Shown: positions 35,936 to 47,719, numbered from the stretch's first letter. The stretch is DNA of 64,000 bases from Chaenocephalus aceratus (GCA_023974075.1 CM043798.1:2881527-2945526), one strand, 5' to 3'. Notes: generated by a model not told the origin, from the letters alone. Numbers and translations are program-made.

Positions 35936-36350
35936 ATGATGCCTCGACTACAAAGTCTTCCATGTTTCTACGCTTCTTCCTCTGCGTCACAGTTTCGGGA
36001 ATATCAAGATCATTGCACAGGGCCTTGGTCTTGTCATAGACCTCATGTGCTTTCTCGTTACTTTGGTAACTTTTCAGTGTGTTCTCAACTTCTGTCTTGT
36101 AATCTACTGCCTGCACCAAGTAAAGTGTTTCTTTCTGCAGGTATTTGTGCAGGCCCTGAGTGGTTGAGAGCAGTATCTGGAACATGACAGCATGTAGATG
36201 GTACTGAATTTTCAACGCTTGCTTTCCAGTCCCTTTGCTAGAGGGGCTGAAAGGCTCCCTAAAGTCTTGATCAAAGCAGGGAGGTTGTTGACATGCCCAG
36301 CGAACAAGTTGTTTGTCTCCTACCTCTAACTGTTTCTGAAATGTTTGCAA
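35922..36350 (-). pseudogene. Nested hAT transposase middle exon fragment
   Basis: An open stretch of about 142 codons has the helical pattern and a KYLQKETLYLVQAVDYKTEVENTLKS-like region (in two parts) seen in the insertion domain of TTF-type hAT transposases, followed by a KTKALCNDLDIPE segment. Neither the DDE-containing parts nor the C-terminal dimerisation region were found. Assignment is by pattern and context. Confidence 0.5.
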
Positions 36351-36697
36351 TCTCTGATGGTGGACAAGAGATGTGGAGAAGAAAGAGTAGGAGATCCTAT
36401 ACTCCAGGAGATCAACGCAGGTATGTGAGTTTTGTACACCAGTTTGTATAAGTTTAATGTTTCACATTGCTTGTGAAACATATACTACCACTATACGATC
36501 ACTGATGTTTTGTTGTTGACTGGACACTTATTTTGTAAAAGAGATGGCATGAGAGGATCTCTTAAGCAATGCAGCTCACGTGTCCTTTTTATATGCTGTC
36601 CATTGAAATGCAGGAAAGTAATCAGCTCTGAGTGATCTGTTGCCGAGGGGACACTACACCGGAGTTACATAAGCAGAGATAAAGTGCTATTTTGGGG

Positions 36698-36812
36698 GGA
36701 ACTCACCTCCTCTGGGGTCCCCCAGGAAGATTTTTTTTAAATACTGAAGTTAAAAGCATCAATCTTGTGCACTTTGAGAGCAACATCAAGAGATATGGAT
36801 ACATCTCTCAAC
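36698..36812 (-). repeat. Inverted copy of outer-hAT sequence within the nested hAT
   Basis: The reverse complement of this segment matches 38656-38800 of the outer hAT (CATCAATCTGGTGCACTTTGAGAGCAACAT; GGATACATCTCTCAACACC). It also reads through CATATGGGTGTTGAGAGATG, the uninterrupted integration site of the nested hAT. Confidence 0.8.
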
Positions 36813-37012
36813 ACCCATATGTCAAAAATAAATCAAAGAATCAGAATCAGAAACGGGTTTATTATTTAAAAACACTTCATTTTCCAATTAAATCATAAAC
36901 TATGTCAAATTATTAGAAGTTGTTAGTAATCAGATTAAACAGAAAAAAGGGATGGAAGGAGGAAATAATAATCCCTCATCACTTGCTGTTTGCGGTTGAA
37001 ATTATCTCTTTT

Positions 37013-37237
37013 GCTGGCCAAATGGAAAGCAGTGGTGTCTCACTTGCCTTGGCCCTGTATCTGCAGTCCCTAAATCAGTCATGTTACCCATTGACTCTTG
37101 TCTGTTCTGGTGTTCCTGTTCATTGTTGTCTCCATTGTCGTTCTTATCTGTTGTATCTCCTTCTTGTGTGTCCCTTTCTCCTGTTCTCCTTTCTTCATCA
37201 TCTACTCTGTTTGGCTCATCTGTGATGACTGTGTAGG
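37013..37237 (-). pseudogene. Nested hAT transposase exon 2
   Basis: After a CTACACAG acceptor, an acidic Gln/Asn-rich stretch is followed by MTDLGTADTGPRQ, the motif that precedes the TTF zinc finger in this transposase type. The frame stops just after, where the finger should begin. Confidence 0.6.
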
Positions 37238-38331
37238 TAAACACAAACAAGTCAATCAGTTTCCAGCTCTGTCAAATAAATGAATTTCAAGATACACAAA
37301 TATGTCTTCATTAAAATGAGTGTCACCACACTGTCACAAAATGTAATACTAACCAATTGAAATAGTTACATTTACATTGGAGACCTCTTGTCGATATCAC
37401 TGTTAGAGTAGTTATCTGCCAATAGGACAGAATCATTCCTATACAAATGCAGTTTGAGTAATTCACTTAACACTTTAATAGTCATTTTCACTTAATACTC
37501 TAATATAGTCATCTTTCTGCATTCAACACTAAGGAAAGCTGTACAATTTGACATGATAATGAGGAAAAAAGGCCTCCGACAATGCAGATCATTTTTTGAT
37601 CATATCAATTTTAAGATGGGGGTCAAGGCTTAATATTTGGGAGTATAGCGTCCCTTGCCCCCTTTCAGGAGCCCCACTGGATTAGCTTTGATCTGAAATA
37701 TTTGTATATAAAGCTTGTTAGCTGGCTGTCCATCTCATAATGTGCACATAGAAACTAGCTGTCAATAGGAAATATCAATCAGAAGAATTATAATTTCATG
37801 CAAATATCTGTCACAAAAAGAGGTTGCAGATTTAAATGCAGGTGTTGTTATGGCAACGTCAGTGGCCAGACAGCCACATTTACTGCTGCAAATACGTTCA
37901 CACATGCTGTCGACACGTAAAGCAGTGGCAACTATGCCACCATTGCAGCTGACTTTTTCTCAGAAATACCGTCACATAACATCCATATATATTTCAGTGC
38001 TAGGTTGATGCTTAGCTAAGCTAACTATGAAACACTTTAACTGACAGGACTCCGGATCAACTGTGTACTGTAAGGTAGCTTCTAGCTTCATGTCAAACAC
38101 TAACAGACAGTAAGTCAACATTTCCCAGAGAGCTTTCTTTGAAATCACCAGGTAACGCTAAAAAACACAACATTTAGATTGTATGACAAAGTGTTTATTT
38201 AATATATCTGGCTAGCTAAAGCTACTTGCTAACGGTTTAGCTTACCCACGCCATTCAAAGTAACGTCAACGTAGCTATAATTTATGCTTTGCTTACATGT
38301 TGACATAACTTGTATAAGTTTACTGACATAC

Positions 38332-38412
38332 CTTGTTCACCTGGCTCAGGTAGTGGCTCTGGGGTTGTTGAGAATTGCCGTCTTTTTTATTAAAAAAATG
38401 TCTAATGTCCAT
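38332..38412 (-). pseudogene. Nested hAT transposase exon 1
   Basis: ATG at 38412 begins MDIRHFFNKKDGN, a typical N-terminus of TTF-finger hAT transposases. The exon ends in AACAAG followed by a GTATGT donor. About 27 codons. Confidence 0.65.
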
Positions 38413-39155
38413 CTTCAGAAACTCCGCGTCCGCGGCTAAAAGTTTGAGGAGACGTACGTACCTGTCAGCCAATAAAACACGTTTATTTCCATGCAACTCT
38501 CTGATTGGTCTGGTGGTGTCTTGCCTCTGTTGCATTCACTGAACACGGGAAATTACAATCCTGCCGTCTTCTAGGTAAAGTACGGTTAATGTATTATATT
38601 ATTGTGGGAGAATTTGTCCGGGGCTAAAGAAAAAACATCCGGGGCGACGCCCATGGTGTTGAGAGATGTATCCATAGATTTAGTCCCTAATGTTGCTCTC
38701 AAAGTGCACCAGATTGATGCATTTAACTTCAACATTTAAAATAAAATCTTCCCGGGGGAGCATGCCCCCGGACCCCCCTAGAGGAGGTTAGGTCCACCAC
38801 CTGCCCACACCCCCTGTTAAATTGTCTCACCCACATTGAGGATGCTTCCTACGCCCATGTTTTATTCCATGTGTCAAGTCAGGCAAATTGGGTCCAAATG
38901 TTATTGCATCAATGATCTGTTAACATTAAAATCACTAAATGTATGCTGTAACTATTTTGCTCTAGGCAACTCAAGGGCTCAGGTAATGTGATTACTATAT
39001 GAATAATGGTCCAAAATAACATAAAATGCATAGGTTTTTTCTAAATGGGCATACTGTCGTCGCCGGCCGGCCGATACATGCCGCGCATTAAGTGGGCCTG
39101 TCAGTCAATTAATCCCCGGGCCACTTTTTCCCCCGAGTCCGCCCCTGCCTTGGCC

Positions 39156-39955
39156 TAAACTCACTGTGATCTGAAAAACAACAGTGATTAACAGTGATTT
39201 GAGTTCTAGTGCTCGTACCCCACTGCAGGTTCAGCTGTTGCACATTTCAACAGGAATTATTTTTGGACTGACCGTCTCTCCTGGAGCTCTGCGGTCCACT
39301 CACTCAGGCTTCTGTGTTTCTGTTGGGTTTTTATTTATTGGTCTTGAGCTCTTTGCAGTTTACAACACATTCAGGTTAGTAAAATGCAATGAAAATGGCT
39401 TGGTAATGAACAATAGTTAAATAAAGTAAATATTATGAATAATCATAATTATCAAACATAGCATGTTTTTCTGCCTTTGTCAATTAATATTAAAATCGTG
39501 ATGAAACCCATTTGTAGTAAATGAAAGCCTAATAATATGTTTTTAACCGTCATGTATTACTTTATAAATACCTATAAGAATTACACTTCAAGTAACACGT
39601 TGTGATATTTTAACCAGTAGTTAAATGATCTGAAATTATGGAGTTTTGAACATTTTAATGAAAACCATCTTTCGAAATTCATGTTTTTGAATATCCATTT
39701 CACGAAGTTCTTCAAGGTGTGCAACTACCATGGAGAGCAATGAAGACTGAAGTCGAGGAGAATTTGGAAAATAATGGAATTCATCTACATAACTCCGGAC
39801 AGCCAGGTGGCTCTCAAAGTGAAATATTTCAATGCATTACCTTGTGTGGAATCTCAGCATATGTATTCAGTAGTGGCGATCTGTTAAAATTAGGTATTCA
39901 ACTGTTACCTTATTTACTAACGGTATCTCGGCACCGAAACCGTAGTTTCGAATAT
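39156..39955. other. No gene recognised
   Basis: AT-rich sequence. Short frames such as 39184-39420 and 39719-40021 have no recognisable motif and no support from neighbours. Confidence 0.35.
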
Positions 39956-40280
39956 ACACCGGTGGTTTCTGACTTGGCTCATTGTCAGCCGGTAACCAGC
40001 TGCCCAGACATTGCGAAGTGAAAAAGGATGAAAACGGGGCGTTCGGGTGCCGTGGGAAGAACCTCCGTTTATTCACGTTCTTCACAGTAAACAGTTACAT
40101 TGACACTGTATTGCATACATACTAGATACTTTCCCTTTTCTGACCACTTTCTCTATACTTTCGTCTCTCTCTTCATACCTCCGGACTTCGCCTTGGCTAT
40201 AACATTTTACTCACACACAGACTCCAAAACCCACAACCCCTTGCGGCTGCTACTCTTAAAGTGACAGGCCAAGCCTGTAA
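39956..40280 (-). mobile_element. Possible LTR-like sequence
   Basis: On the minus strand it begins TGTTACAGGCTTGGCCTGTCACTTTAAGAG, as some fish retrotransposon LTRs do, and has an AATAAA signal near 40070. No target duplication or partner LTR was found. The assignment is tentative and the lower boundary unknown. Confidence 0.25.
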
Positions 40281-43194
40281 CACAATGTTTCAAATCATTG
40301 CAGCCTACATAGATTGTCCATTTGAATAGATAGTGTTAGATTGCATAGCTGTACAGATAGGTGAGAAAAAAGCACCAGAGAGAGTGAAGGCAGACCCACG
40401 TTATGCCCGGAGAGCACATCCCACGGTTTGACTGACAGAACGTTCAGCCACAGTACTGCAGCATTAATTTTGGCTCAGAAACTAAAGAGAGTTATATTTT
40501 TGTGAAGGAGGATTTTCTTTTTACTGAGCTTGTAAAATCCTTTTTTTGTGCACCTGCAATAAGGAACATGTCACAACCTCGATACAAACTGATGAACCCA
40601 AATGCACGATCCAGAGACAAAGTCTTGAATGTAAGTAAATGTATTTTTAATTCCAAAGATCAGATAATCCCTCTTAACAGAGTAGGTACTGGCATAAACA
40701 AAAAGCGCTCAGAAGGAGGAAAAAACTAAGCATACCAAAAAGAGGACTTAAGAAAAACTTAAGCCTACAAAATTAACAACAAAACAAAACCTGACATGAG
40801 TACCAAATGCAAATATAAATTTGGCATTGAGATGCCACCAGATGCAAGTGGTTCACATGTAAATACAATTAAATAGATGAGCTTTTCGAACACTAAAACC
40901 ACTGCAACTTTGAAACGTAATACAAGTTCCTTGCTTATTATATTCCAATGTAATTACAATTAAAAAAAATGGTGTGATGTCATTTTTGTATCTACACAAA
41001 TGGCAGTTGCTTTTCCATTGTCACTGGGTATAACTGATATTATGACAACAAGATGTATCACAGTATGTGTGACCAAGACTTGTTTTTGTGTCTAATATCG
41101 GTACATCAATTTTCTTTAACAATGATGGAATCATTTAATGAAACTGGCCCCTTGAAGTAGATCTTCAGCTGCATCTGTGCCTCGTGTGCTACTGTTGGTT
41201 TAATTGGTGAGGTTTCCTGCTAGGTGAGTGTGTTAGGATATCGCAGGTTTTAATAAAATGGTTGGCTGCCAGATAATTAGGTGAGCAGGATTGTTGCAGT
41301 AGTTACGCAGAAGTATTAATGATGGTGGGAGATGCAGAAGGAGAATAAAAAGAGCCAGTCCCCAAAGAGAGTCTGTCAAGCCTACAAGATAATTGACCAG
41401 CTCTATTTCAAATGTAATCCTTTTAACTGTCAATTGCAGCTGAACACATTCCCCTCTGCGCGCTCGCTCCTTCTCAAAAGGACGCACATCAACTTTTAAT
41501 TTTAGACTCAGATCCTTGGCCGGCACTCTGAAAATACTGCTTGATGCTAGAGAGGGTAAAATGTGTCTGCACACACACACACACACACATGTTGTGTTCA
41601 AAATTCCAGGAAAGACAGACGACTTCTAAGTGTAACTATTTATTATGAGAGAGCAAAATATATATATATCACTTGGCCAAGGACTCCGTCACATCATAGA
41701 AATCACAGGCAGCAAAGCTGTAATCTGTAACCACTATTTTCCGGAAAGAGCCGCAAACCTCGTGCGTCAATACATTTGTATTACACAGGGCGTTGCCCGT
41801 ACATTTATGATTGGTCAAGACTAGCTGAAGAGATACCATGGTTTAGACTTGGTTCTGTTTGGTAGGTGCGCAGACCTACCAAAGTCTCTTGGCAACACGA
41901 TCCTCCAATCAGCATTCGGCCGGCCTGTGGAAGTCCCTCCCTACTCTGGCACCATCATACGTAATTTGTTTTCGCTAACGTTTCTACAGAAAAACTGGAA
42001 TCTTCATAAGGCTGCTTCCTGTGTGTGGGAGTGGAGCTCACCCAAAGCTCAAGGCCGGAGTGATGTCCTGTTTATGAATAACTCTTTGTGTTCTTCCAGT
42101 GTCTGCACCTGACCTTGCTAAATTAGTATTGCAAGCTGAACACTTTCTTATGAGTATCCCCTTCGTTGGTATCCAACCCATCAGAACCTGGGATTAGTGA
42201 TTGTGTCTATTTATTCTATAGTCATAGCAATCTCCTGAGCACAATAAGCATAGCATGTAATAATAAGAATCCCTCTTGTAATGTTATATACAAGTCGACT
42301 CCACAAATCCCTCCTTACACACATTTTCACAGCATTTCAGAAAACACGACCTTAACGCCGCTTACAGCCGGCCAACTAAAAGTTGTTCCGTTCACGTTGT
42401 CATTTTTAGACTCCTTCGCTTCTTTGCTTGTGAATCCAAAAGCTGTGAGGCGTGGCTGTCATATTTTTTATTACAAAGCCAGAGTTAAAAAAATATATCA
42501 ATATGAACATTTCAAAGCTCTCTCCAGAGCTGCTGGAAGCCGAATCTCGGGTACCGGAGAAAGTGGAGCAATATTATCGCCACGCCAAGCAACAGCCTAG
42601 AACAACCTCAACCTATGCAAGTAACCACGTAGGCTATTCTACTGATGCTGGACAGGTTTTAAAATAATGGATCAAGGCTTTCTGTCTAATATGTTGGCTC
42701 GCTGTTAGTGTTGTTGCATAGCAACCACCTCGTACTCTGTTTTGTGCAGAAGGCAACGGAGGGACTATTTTATTTTGAACATCATTATTTACTAATAAAA
42801 ACTATTTAGATTAGAGTGTGTATTTTTCTTTCATATTGCCACACTTGGTAACCGTTTTATAAAAGCAATAGTTCACTTCAGGCCGTGATATATGCTCTTT
42901 ATATCACAGCCGAACCACGCCCCTTAACTGTGATATAATGGCCACCATGGCCTGTCGTGAGCTATTGCTTAAATATAAAACAAATATTCAGAAACTGTGA
43001 ACAATGACTATTATTTATTTCAAGAACTTTTATTTACAGAAACTCTTTGGCCTCCCCCTATTTATCTCCAAATCGGAAGCCTCCCCCTTCTTTAGGGGAG
43101 CTTGGCTCCCCCCCATTTCGAACAGTGCCTGTGACACAGTTTTGTGAAAAAACGACCCGCTGGAGCCGGATTAGGGTACTCTCGGTTTACAGTT
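40281..43194. other. No gene recognised; short (AC)n at 41569-41590
   Basis: About 2.9 kb without a convincing coding frame. An AC microsatellite lies at 41569-41590. On the minus strand an AATAAA near 41640 followed by GAACACAACA could be the end of an LTR, but this is weak. Frames at 41233-41601, 41849-42112 and 42166-42600 showed no known motif. Confidence 0.35.
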
Positions 43195-43196
43195 TA

Positions 43197-44561
43197 CAGT
43201 TTTCTCGGTTGCTAACACACTACAATTCTACATAAAGCACAATCATTTTAACTGACACTCAAAGAGCAAAACTTCGGCTCAAATCTCCAAAACTCTAAAC
43301 ACATTTTCAGCTTTTCACACTATTTGCAAATCAACATGGCAGTTTTTGCAAACCACTGCACACGTTGCTCCACGTGAGACACAGGCATCTGACATAAAGT
43401 CACGTGTGAGCACATAACACTGATATTCAAAATGTCTCCCACATGGACCAATGATCAAGAAACACGTTCCACCTGACCAAACACCTGATAGCATCATTGT
43501 TGGCTCATCAATCAGGATGTTAGCACTCGACCACAGGTGAGTACTTTCTTACAGCAACAATGGAAGCCAACATGGAAGCAAGAGGAAGAGGAAGAGGAAC
43601 AGGAAGGGCTGGGCTGAGAGGAGGAGGAAGAGGTGGGTGAGAGTGAGAGGAGGAAGAATGAGAGGTAGAGCTGGAGGGAGAGGACGTGGACAAAGAAGAA
43701 TACTCTCTAATGAAATGAAATGTTATCAACCATGGTTTGACGATGAGAGGCTGGACAGAGGGTTCAGCCTAATCTAAGCCGATGTACTGTCGCCTCTGTA
43801 ATCCGGACACTTAGACTTGACAACAGGTTAGTCACCAGTTTGTAGCTCTGCATAACTCATGATATATCAGAGCTTATATCTGTTGTGTGAAACGTATTCA
43901 CTTCATCACTGTAATTGAATTGTTGGCATGTTGCATACTATAACTGTACACAAGTCCTGCACAATGTACTGTGGTAGAGTTACTTTGATGCAACACAGAC
44001 GCTGACCGACCACTGTGGCTTTGTTGTTTATCTGAAGGACTGAGAAACAAAGAGGTGGAAGGCCAAGGATGTTCAATGAGGCAGGAAGCAGCAGCGACAA
44101 ACTGGGTTTTGGCAAACAATGCCATCACACTTAGAGAGATCCGAAGCAGAGTAACATGTGCTGAGATGCTGCTCAGTGTTATCTCTGAATAAAATGTGAT
44201 TTGTTTCAACAACTCATTTGTATTTCTTCATTTACTGTATTTCTGTAAACTCAAGCAATCTTTCTCTGCAGAACCCTCTCTGTACAGAGCACAGCCCATA
44301 ACAGATGAAAGTGCTTTAGAGTATGCTCAGCAGTGTGTAGCTGGGTGGTCAAACCATCCAGTATTATGAATGAAGTGTGTTATATTTGGTGCAAAAGTTT
44401 GCATTTGGTAAGTGTTTCTGTAGTTTTGAGGGCAGTTCTTAATTTAGCAGGAGAAATGAGGTGTGTTGCACTTTGGGTGTGTGGTTTTGTGAATTGTGTT
44501 TAGTTTTCTAAAAGAAACTGAGCAATTTAAAAAAAAACGTGTTAGCAATTGAGAAAAACTG
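43197..44561 (+). mobile_element. Tc1/mariner-like DNA transposon, decayed
   Basis: The ends are inverted: CAGTTTTCTCGGTTGCTAACAC at the left, and the complement of CAGTTTTTCTCAATTGCTAACAC at the right. They are flanked by TA dinucleotides (43195-43196 and 44562-44563), the usual Tc1 target. Length is 1,365 bp. Transposase pieces are recognisable inside. The right TA directly abuts Rex1 LINE sequence. Confidence 0.8.
43559..44190 (+). pseudogene. Tc1-like transposase N-terminal remnants
   Basis: From ATG 43559 the frame encodes an Arg/Gly-rich start (MEANMEARGRGRG), then in a changed frame NEM, HGLTMREAGQRVQPNLSR and ASVIRTLRLDN, a paired helix-turn-helix DNA-binding region. After a GTTAG-type donor near 43827, a second exon-like part near 44045-44190 reads RGGRPRMFNEA and NNAITLREIRSRVT. 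Single-base frame changes and stops disrupt it, and the DDE catalytic domain is missing. The family is known in fish with an N-terminal Arg/Gly tract. Confidence 0.75.
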
Positions 44562-44563
44562 TA

Positions 44564-46055
44564 ACAGGTTAACACCTCCTTGGAGACATGCCACGTCCCA
44601 GCATGCTTCAAAACCTCCACCATCATCCCAGTTCCCAAGAAAGGATCACAGGACTAAATGACTACAGACCCGTCGCCCTGACCTCTGTGGTTATGAAGTC
44701 CTTTGAGCGCCTTGTCCTGTTCCTCATCAAATCCATCACAGACCCCCTCCTGGACCCCCTGCAGTTCACCAACAGAGCCAACAGGTCTGTGGACGACGCT
44801 GTCAACATGGCCCTTCACTTCCTCCTCCTGGACACAGCAGGAACCTACGCCAGGATCCTGTTTGTGGACTTCAGCTCCGCCTTCAATACCATCATCCCGG
44901 CTCTGCTGCAAGACAAGCTCTCCCAGCTGCACGTGCCCGACTCCACCTGCAGGTGGATCACAGACTTCCTGTCTGACAGGAAGCAGCACGTGAGGCTGGG
45001 GAAACACGTCTCTGACCCCCGGACCATCAGCACCGGTTCCCCTCAAGGCTGCGTTCTTTCCCCTCTGCTCTTCTCCCTGTACACCAACAGCTGCACCTCC
45101 AGTCACCAGTCTGTCAAGCTCCTGAAGTTCAGACGACACCGCACTCATCGGACTCATCTCTGGTGGGGACGAGTCTGCTACAGGTGGGAGATGGACCATC
45201 TGGTGACCTGGTGTGGGGAAAACCACCTGGAGCTCAACGCCCTAAAAACAGTGGAGATGGTTGTGGACTTCAGGAAGAACGCAGCCCCACCCATCCCCAT
45301 CACTCTGTGTGACTCCCCAGTAACTGCTGTGAAGTCTGTCCGCTTCCTAGGCACCATCATCGCCCAGGACCTCAAATGGGAGCAGAACATCAGCTCCCTC
45401 ATCAGAAAAGCCCAGCAGAGGATGTTCTTCCTGAGGCAGCTGAAGAGATTCAACCTGCCAAAGACAATGATGGTGAACTTCTACACCTCCTCCATCACCA
45501 TCTGGTACGCCGCAGCCACAGCTAAGGATAAGGGCAGGCTGCAGCGGGTTATCCGCTCTGCAGAGAAGGTGATCGGCTGTAATCTGCCATCCCTCCACAA
45601 CCTGCACGCTTCTAGAACCCTGAGGCGGGCAGGGAAGATAGTGGCCGACCCCTCCCACACTGGAAACAAACTGTTCACCCCCCTCCCCTCTGGCAGGAGG
45701 CTGCGCTCCATCAGGACCAAAACCTCTCACCCCCTGAACAGTTTCTTCCCCTCCGCTACCGGCCTCTTAAACAAGGCCCGGCCCTCCCACTGACACTTAC
45801 CTCAGACACAACGTAGTCTCTATATGCATTACATTAATGCACACAATGTTCATACTGCTTACTGCACATATTTTTTGTTTCATATTTCATATCCTATCAT
45901 TCATTCATAGCATTCTATTTCCATGTAAATTACTGCTTTATTTTATTGCTATTTAACTATATTTTATTACGGTGTCCTTAAAGATTTTTTGTTTTATATT
46001 AGATTTCTTGTTTTATATTTTATGTATGCACCATGCAATTGTTAACTGTGTTTGT
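44564..46055 (+). mobile_element. Rex1/Babar LINE, 5' truncated
   Basis: The coding part of a Rex1-clade reverse transcriptase starts abruptly at the Tc1 boundary (VNTSLETCHVPACFK). It is followed by a 3' UTR with ATTACATTAATGCACACAATGTTCATACTG. The stretch TTCAGCTCCGCCTTCAATACC near 44873 corresponds to the conserved FSSAFNT segment used for Rex1 PCR. The 3' boundary is uncertain. Confidence 0.8.
44588..45793 (+). pseudogene. Rex1 reverse transcriptase, catalytic box out of frame
   Basis: A 401-codon frame is open from about 44650 in the native frame: GLNDYRPVALTSVVMK, FVDFSSAFNTIIPALLQ, STGSPQGCVLSPLLFSLY, VKLLKF, then after the damaged part WCGENHLELNALKTVEM, VRFLGTIIAQDLKWE and QQRMFFLRQLKRF. 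Between about 45131 and 45180 the frame is shifted. Two bases are missing before GACGACACC and one more near 45180, so the FADD catalytic aspartates are not encoded although the frame stays open. The first 20 codons are also out of frame (a change near 44648). It is inactive. Confidence 0.88.
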
Positions 46056-46245
46056 TATTCTCGCGTCCAGGAGAGAAACTTTAGAAAAGGAGACTAAATG
46101 GAGTCTCTGAAAAGTTTCAACTGGGTACTTTAATTAAAAAAGTGTTACAAGCAGAATATTGTTCAGTCAGAAAAACAGCTGTGTTCTGGCTCTCGTGAGC
46201 GAAGGAAAGAGACCGCTCCACCTTTCCAGCTGTTATATATCAGTG
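46056..46245. other. No gene recognised
   Basis: Purine-rich start (GGAGAGAAACTTTAGAAAAGGAGACTAAATGG) followed by AT-rich sequence, with an LTR-like composition but no termini identified. Confidence 0.3.
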
Positions 46246-46600
46246 ACGTGCGGTGAGGTTCATGGCTGGTGAGGCACTGACTCTTTCAGAGTCAGATTTA
46301 CAAATATTATATTTTGACCTTAATTGAAATATTTGGTTATTTTATATGCTGGAGCCGTGCTCACAGAGGCGATAGGGGGAATATCTCTGGCTGCTTATTT
46401 TTAACTGCTGTGTTGGCCGCTGAAACCCCCAGAATTCGGTGATTTGTCCAATACAAATCTTTACATTGCTTTCATACAGAAGCTCCACTTTACTGATGTA
46501 TTTCTTTAAGGTTACTCTGAACATAAGCTGTGCATGCTTGTATGGTAATTTCGTCCCAAGCAGCATGCACAGAGGCAATTAGCCAAATGTTCATTAACCA
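46246..46600. mobile_element. Terminal part of a DNA transposon (hAT-like?)
   Basis: CAGTGACGTGCGGTGAGGTTCATGGCTGGTGAGGCACTGA is a terminal sequence seen on a widespread fish DNA transposon. The opposite end was not found, and no coding sequence was recognised. Confidence 0.4.
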
Positions 46601-46724
46601 AAAATGAAACACAACCGCTCAGTTTCACAGGTAATTTTAGGATACCGTCAATCACAGATTCTGGTAAGGCAATGTCCAAATGTGGATTTGAAATAACACT
46701 TACCAGTTCTGAAGATGTATTGGT

Positions 46725-46742
46725 ATCCTGCCGACAACGCCA
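46725..46742 (-). other. Possible primer-binding site (tRNA-Ser-like)
   Basis: The minus strand reads TGGCGTTGTCGGCAGGAT, which differs by one base from the expected complement of the 3' end of a vertebrate tRNA-Ser (AGA) with CCA. It lies three bases beyond an LTR-like end (46746). Confidence 0.4.
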
Positions 46743-46745
46743 ATT

Positions 46746-47196
46746 TGTAAGGGAAACTTCTGTAGCAATGGAGAGTCAGGACTCAGAGAGACACGGGACA
46801 AGCAGGAGTTCTGATGTCAAACACTGGTAGTTTATTACAAGCATCGGCCGGAGAAATTCACATCACAAGTCACACAGTCAAAGGTTCTGACTGCATGGGT
46901 GGGTTGCCATGTCAATTCTGATCAGCCTATCTCTTGATAGACCTTTTAAACCAGTTTACAGAGAGCTAATCAGCATATTGGGGGAAGGTATCTGTGAACA
47001 CCTGGAGACACTGAAACACTTATCAGACTCTATGGCTCTTGTGACCGAGAGTTGACCGGTCATACAACTGATAATGTCAGCAATAGCTGAGACTTCCCGT
47101 TCCTTAAGACAGATAACAGACTTAGGCTTCGTCGTAAATGTCAACAGGCCGAAAGGTCAAATATCTTAAGTAAAGACAAAATTATTCCCTAACACA
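46746..47196 (-). mobile_element. Possible retroviral-type LTR
   Basis: On the minus strand it starts TGTGTTAGGGAA, has a TAATAAAC polyadenylation-like signal near 46832, and ends GTTTCCCTTACA, next to the primer-binding-like site. A TG...CA LTR of about 450 bp is plausible. No target duplication or twin LTR with clear identity was found. Confidence 0.4.
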
Positions 47197-47719
47197 ACTC
47201 ACATTGGTTTCTCATACAGCATCTATGTAAACTACGTGTATTCACCATGGTGAATACCATGATCTAAACATGCCTTTTTACTTTGACTATGCTCAAACAT
47301 AAAAGTGTTCCCTTGTGCATAACTTCTAGTGTTAACATTCAATATCATTCTTCAAAAGAGCAGCAATGGCTTGGTATCAGAAAATGTTTTTCTCCCTCCT
47401 TTCACAGAAACCTTTCCCATACCACGCTCAGTGTTAAGGCACTTGTTTTTACAAAGTGAAAAGAAACAAACCATTTTAGAATAGCAATGATTTATAAAAC
47501 ATGAAATCTACCATATTAGAATAGTATAAAATAATAAAGAATAAAAGAAACTATCTTGGAATAGTGTAAAGTAAATAAAAAAATAAGAATAAACTATCTT
47601 GGCATTTTAGTTTGCTCACTTCTTCACATGATTTCATAATTTAAAGAATCACATCGGCTGGACATTCATTGAACAATCTCATCTCTAAAAATCCATATCA
47701 TTTAAACTAACTCATCATT
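47197..47719. other. No gene recognised
   Basis: AT-rich sequence between an LTR-like segment and envelope-like remains; possibly part of the same old element. Confidence 0.3.

Larger units (their letters stand above)
35446..38655 (-). mobile_element. hAT transposon (nested), TTF-finger type
   Basis: Starts CAGGGGCGTCGCC and ends GGCGACGCCCATG, imperfect inverted repeats, flanked by a perfect 8-bp duplication GTGTTGAG at 35438-35445 and 38656-38663. Minus-strand exon remnants of one transposase are visible at 38332-38412, about 37013-37237 and 35922-36350. It also contains a misplaced copy of outer-family sequence (36698-36812) and an internal duplication. The catalytic core is not complete. 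Confidence 0.9.
34916..39147 (+). mobile_element. hAT transposon (outer), interrupted and decayed
   Basis: Starts CAGGGGCGGAAT and ends with the inverted form AGTCCGCCCCTG, flanked by a perfect 8-bp duplication CCTTGGCC at 34908-34915 and 39148-39155. A start-like ATGGATAAACAAGCTCC at 35221 encodes MDKQAPKRKA, a Lys/Arg-rich N-terminus such as TTF-finger hAT transposases have, but the frame stops soon after. Most of the transposase is missing. A second hAT is inserted at 35446-38655, leaving about 530 bp on the left and 490 bp on the right. Confidence 0.9.

Noticed and set aside
44654..45730. Minus-strand frames of up to 190 codons opposite Rex1
   Set aside because: Antisense to a clear Rex1 reverse transcriptase, produced by its GC-rich codon use.
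46725..46742. A tRNA-Ser gene
   Set aside because: Only the 18 bases resembling a tRNA 3' end are present; there is no cloverleaf or internal promoter around them.
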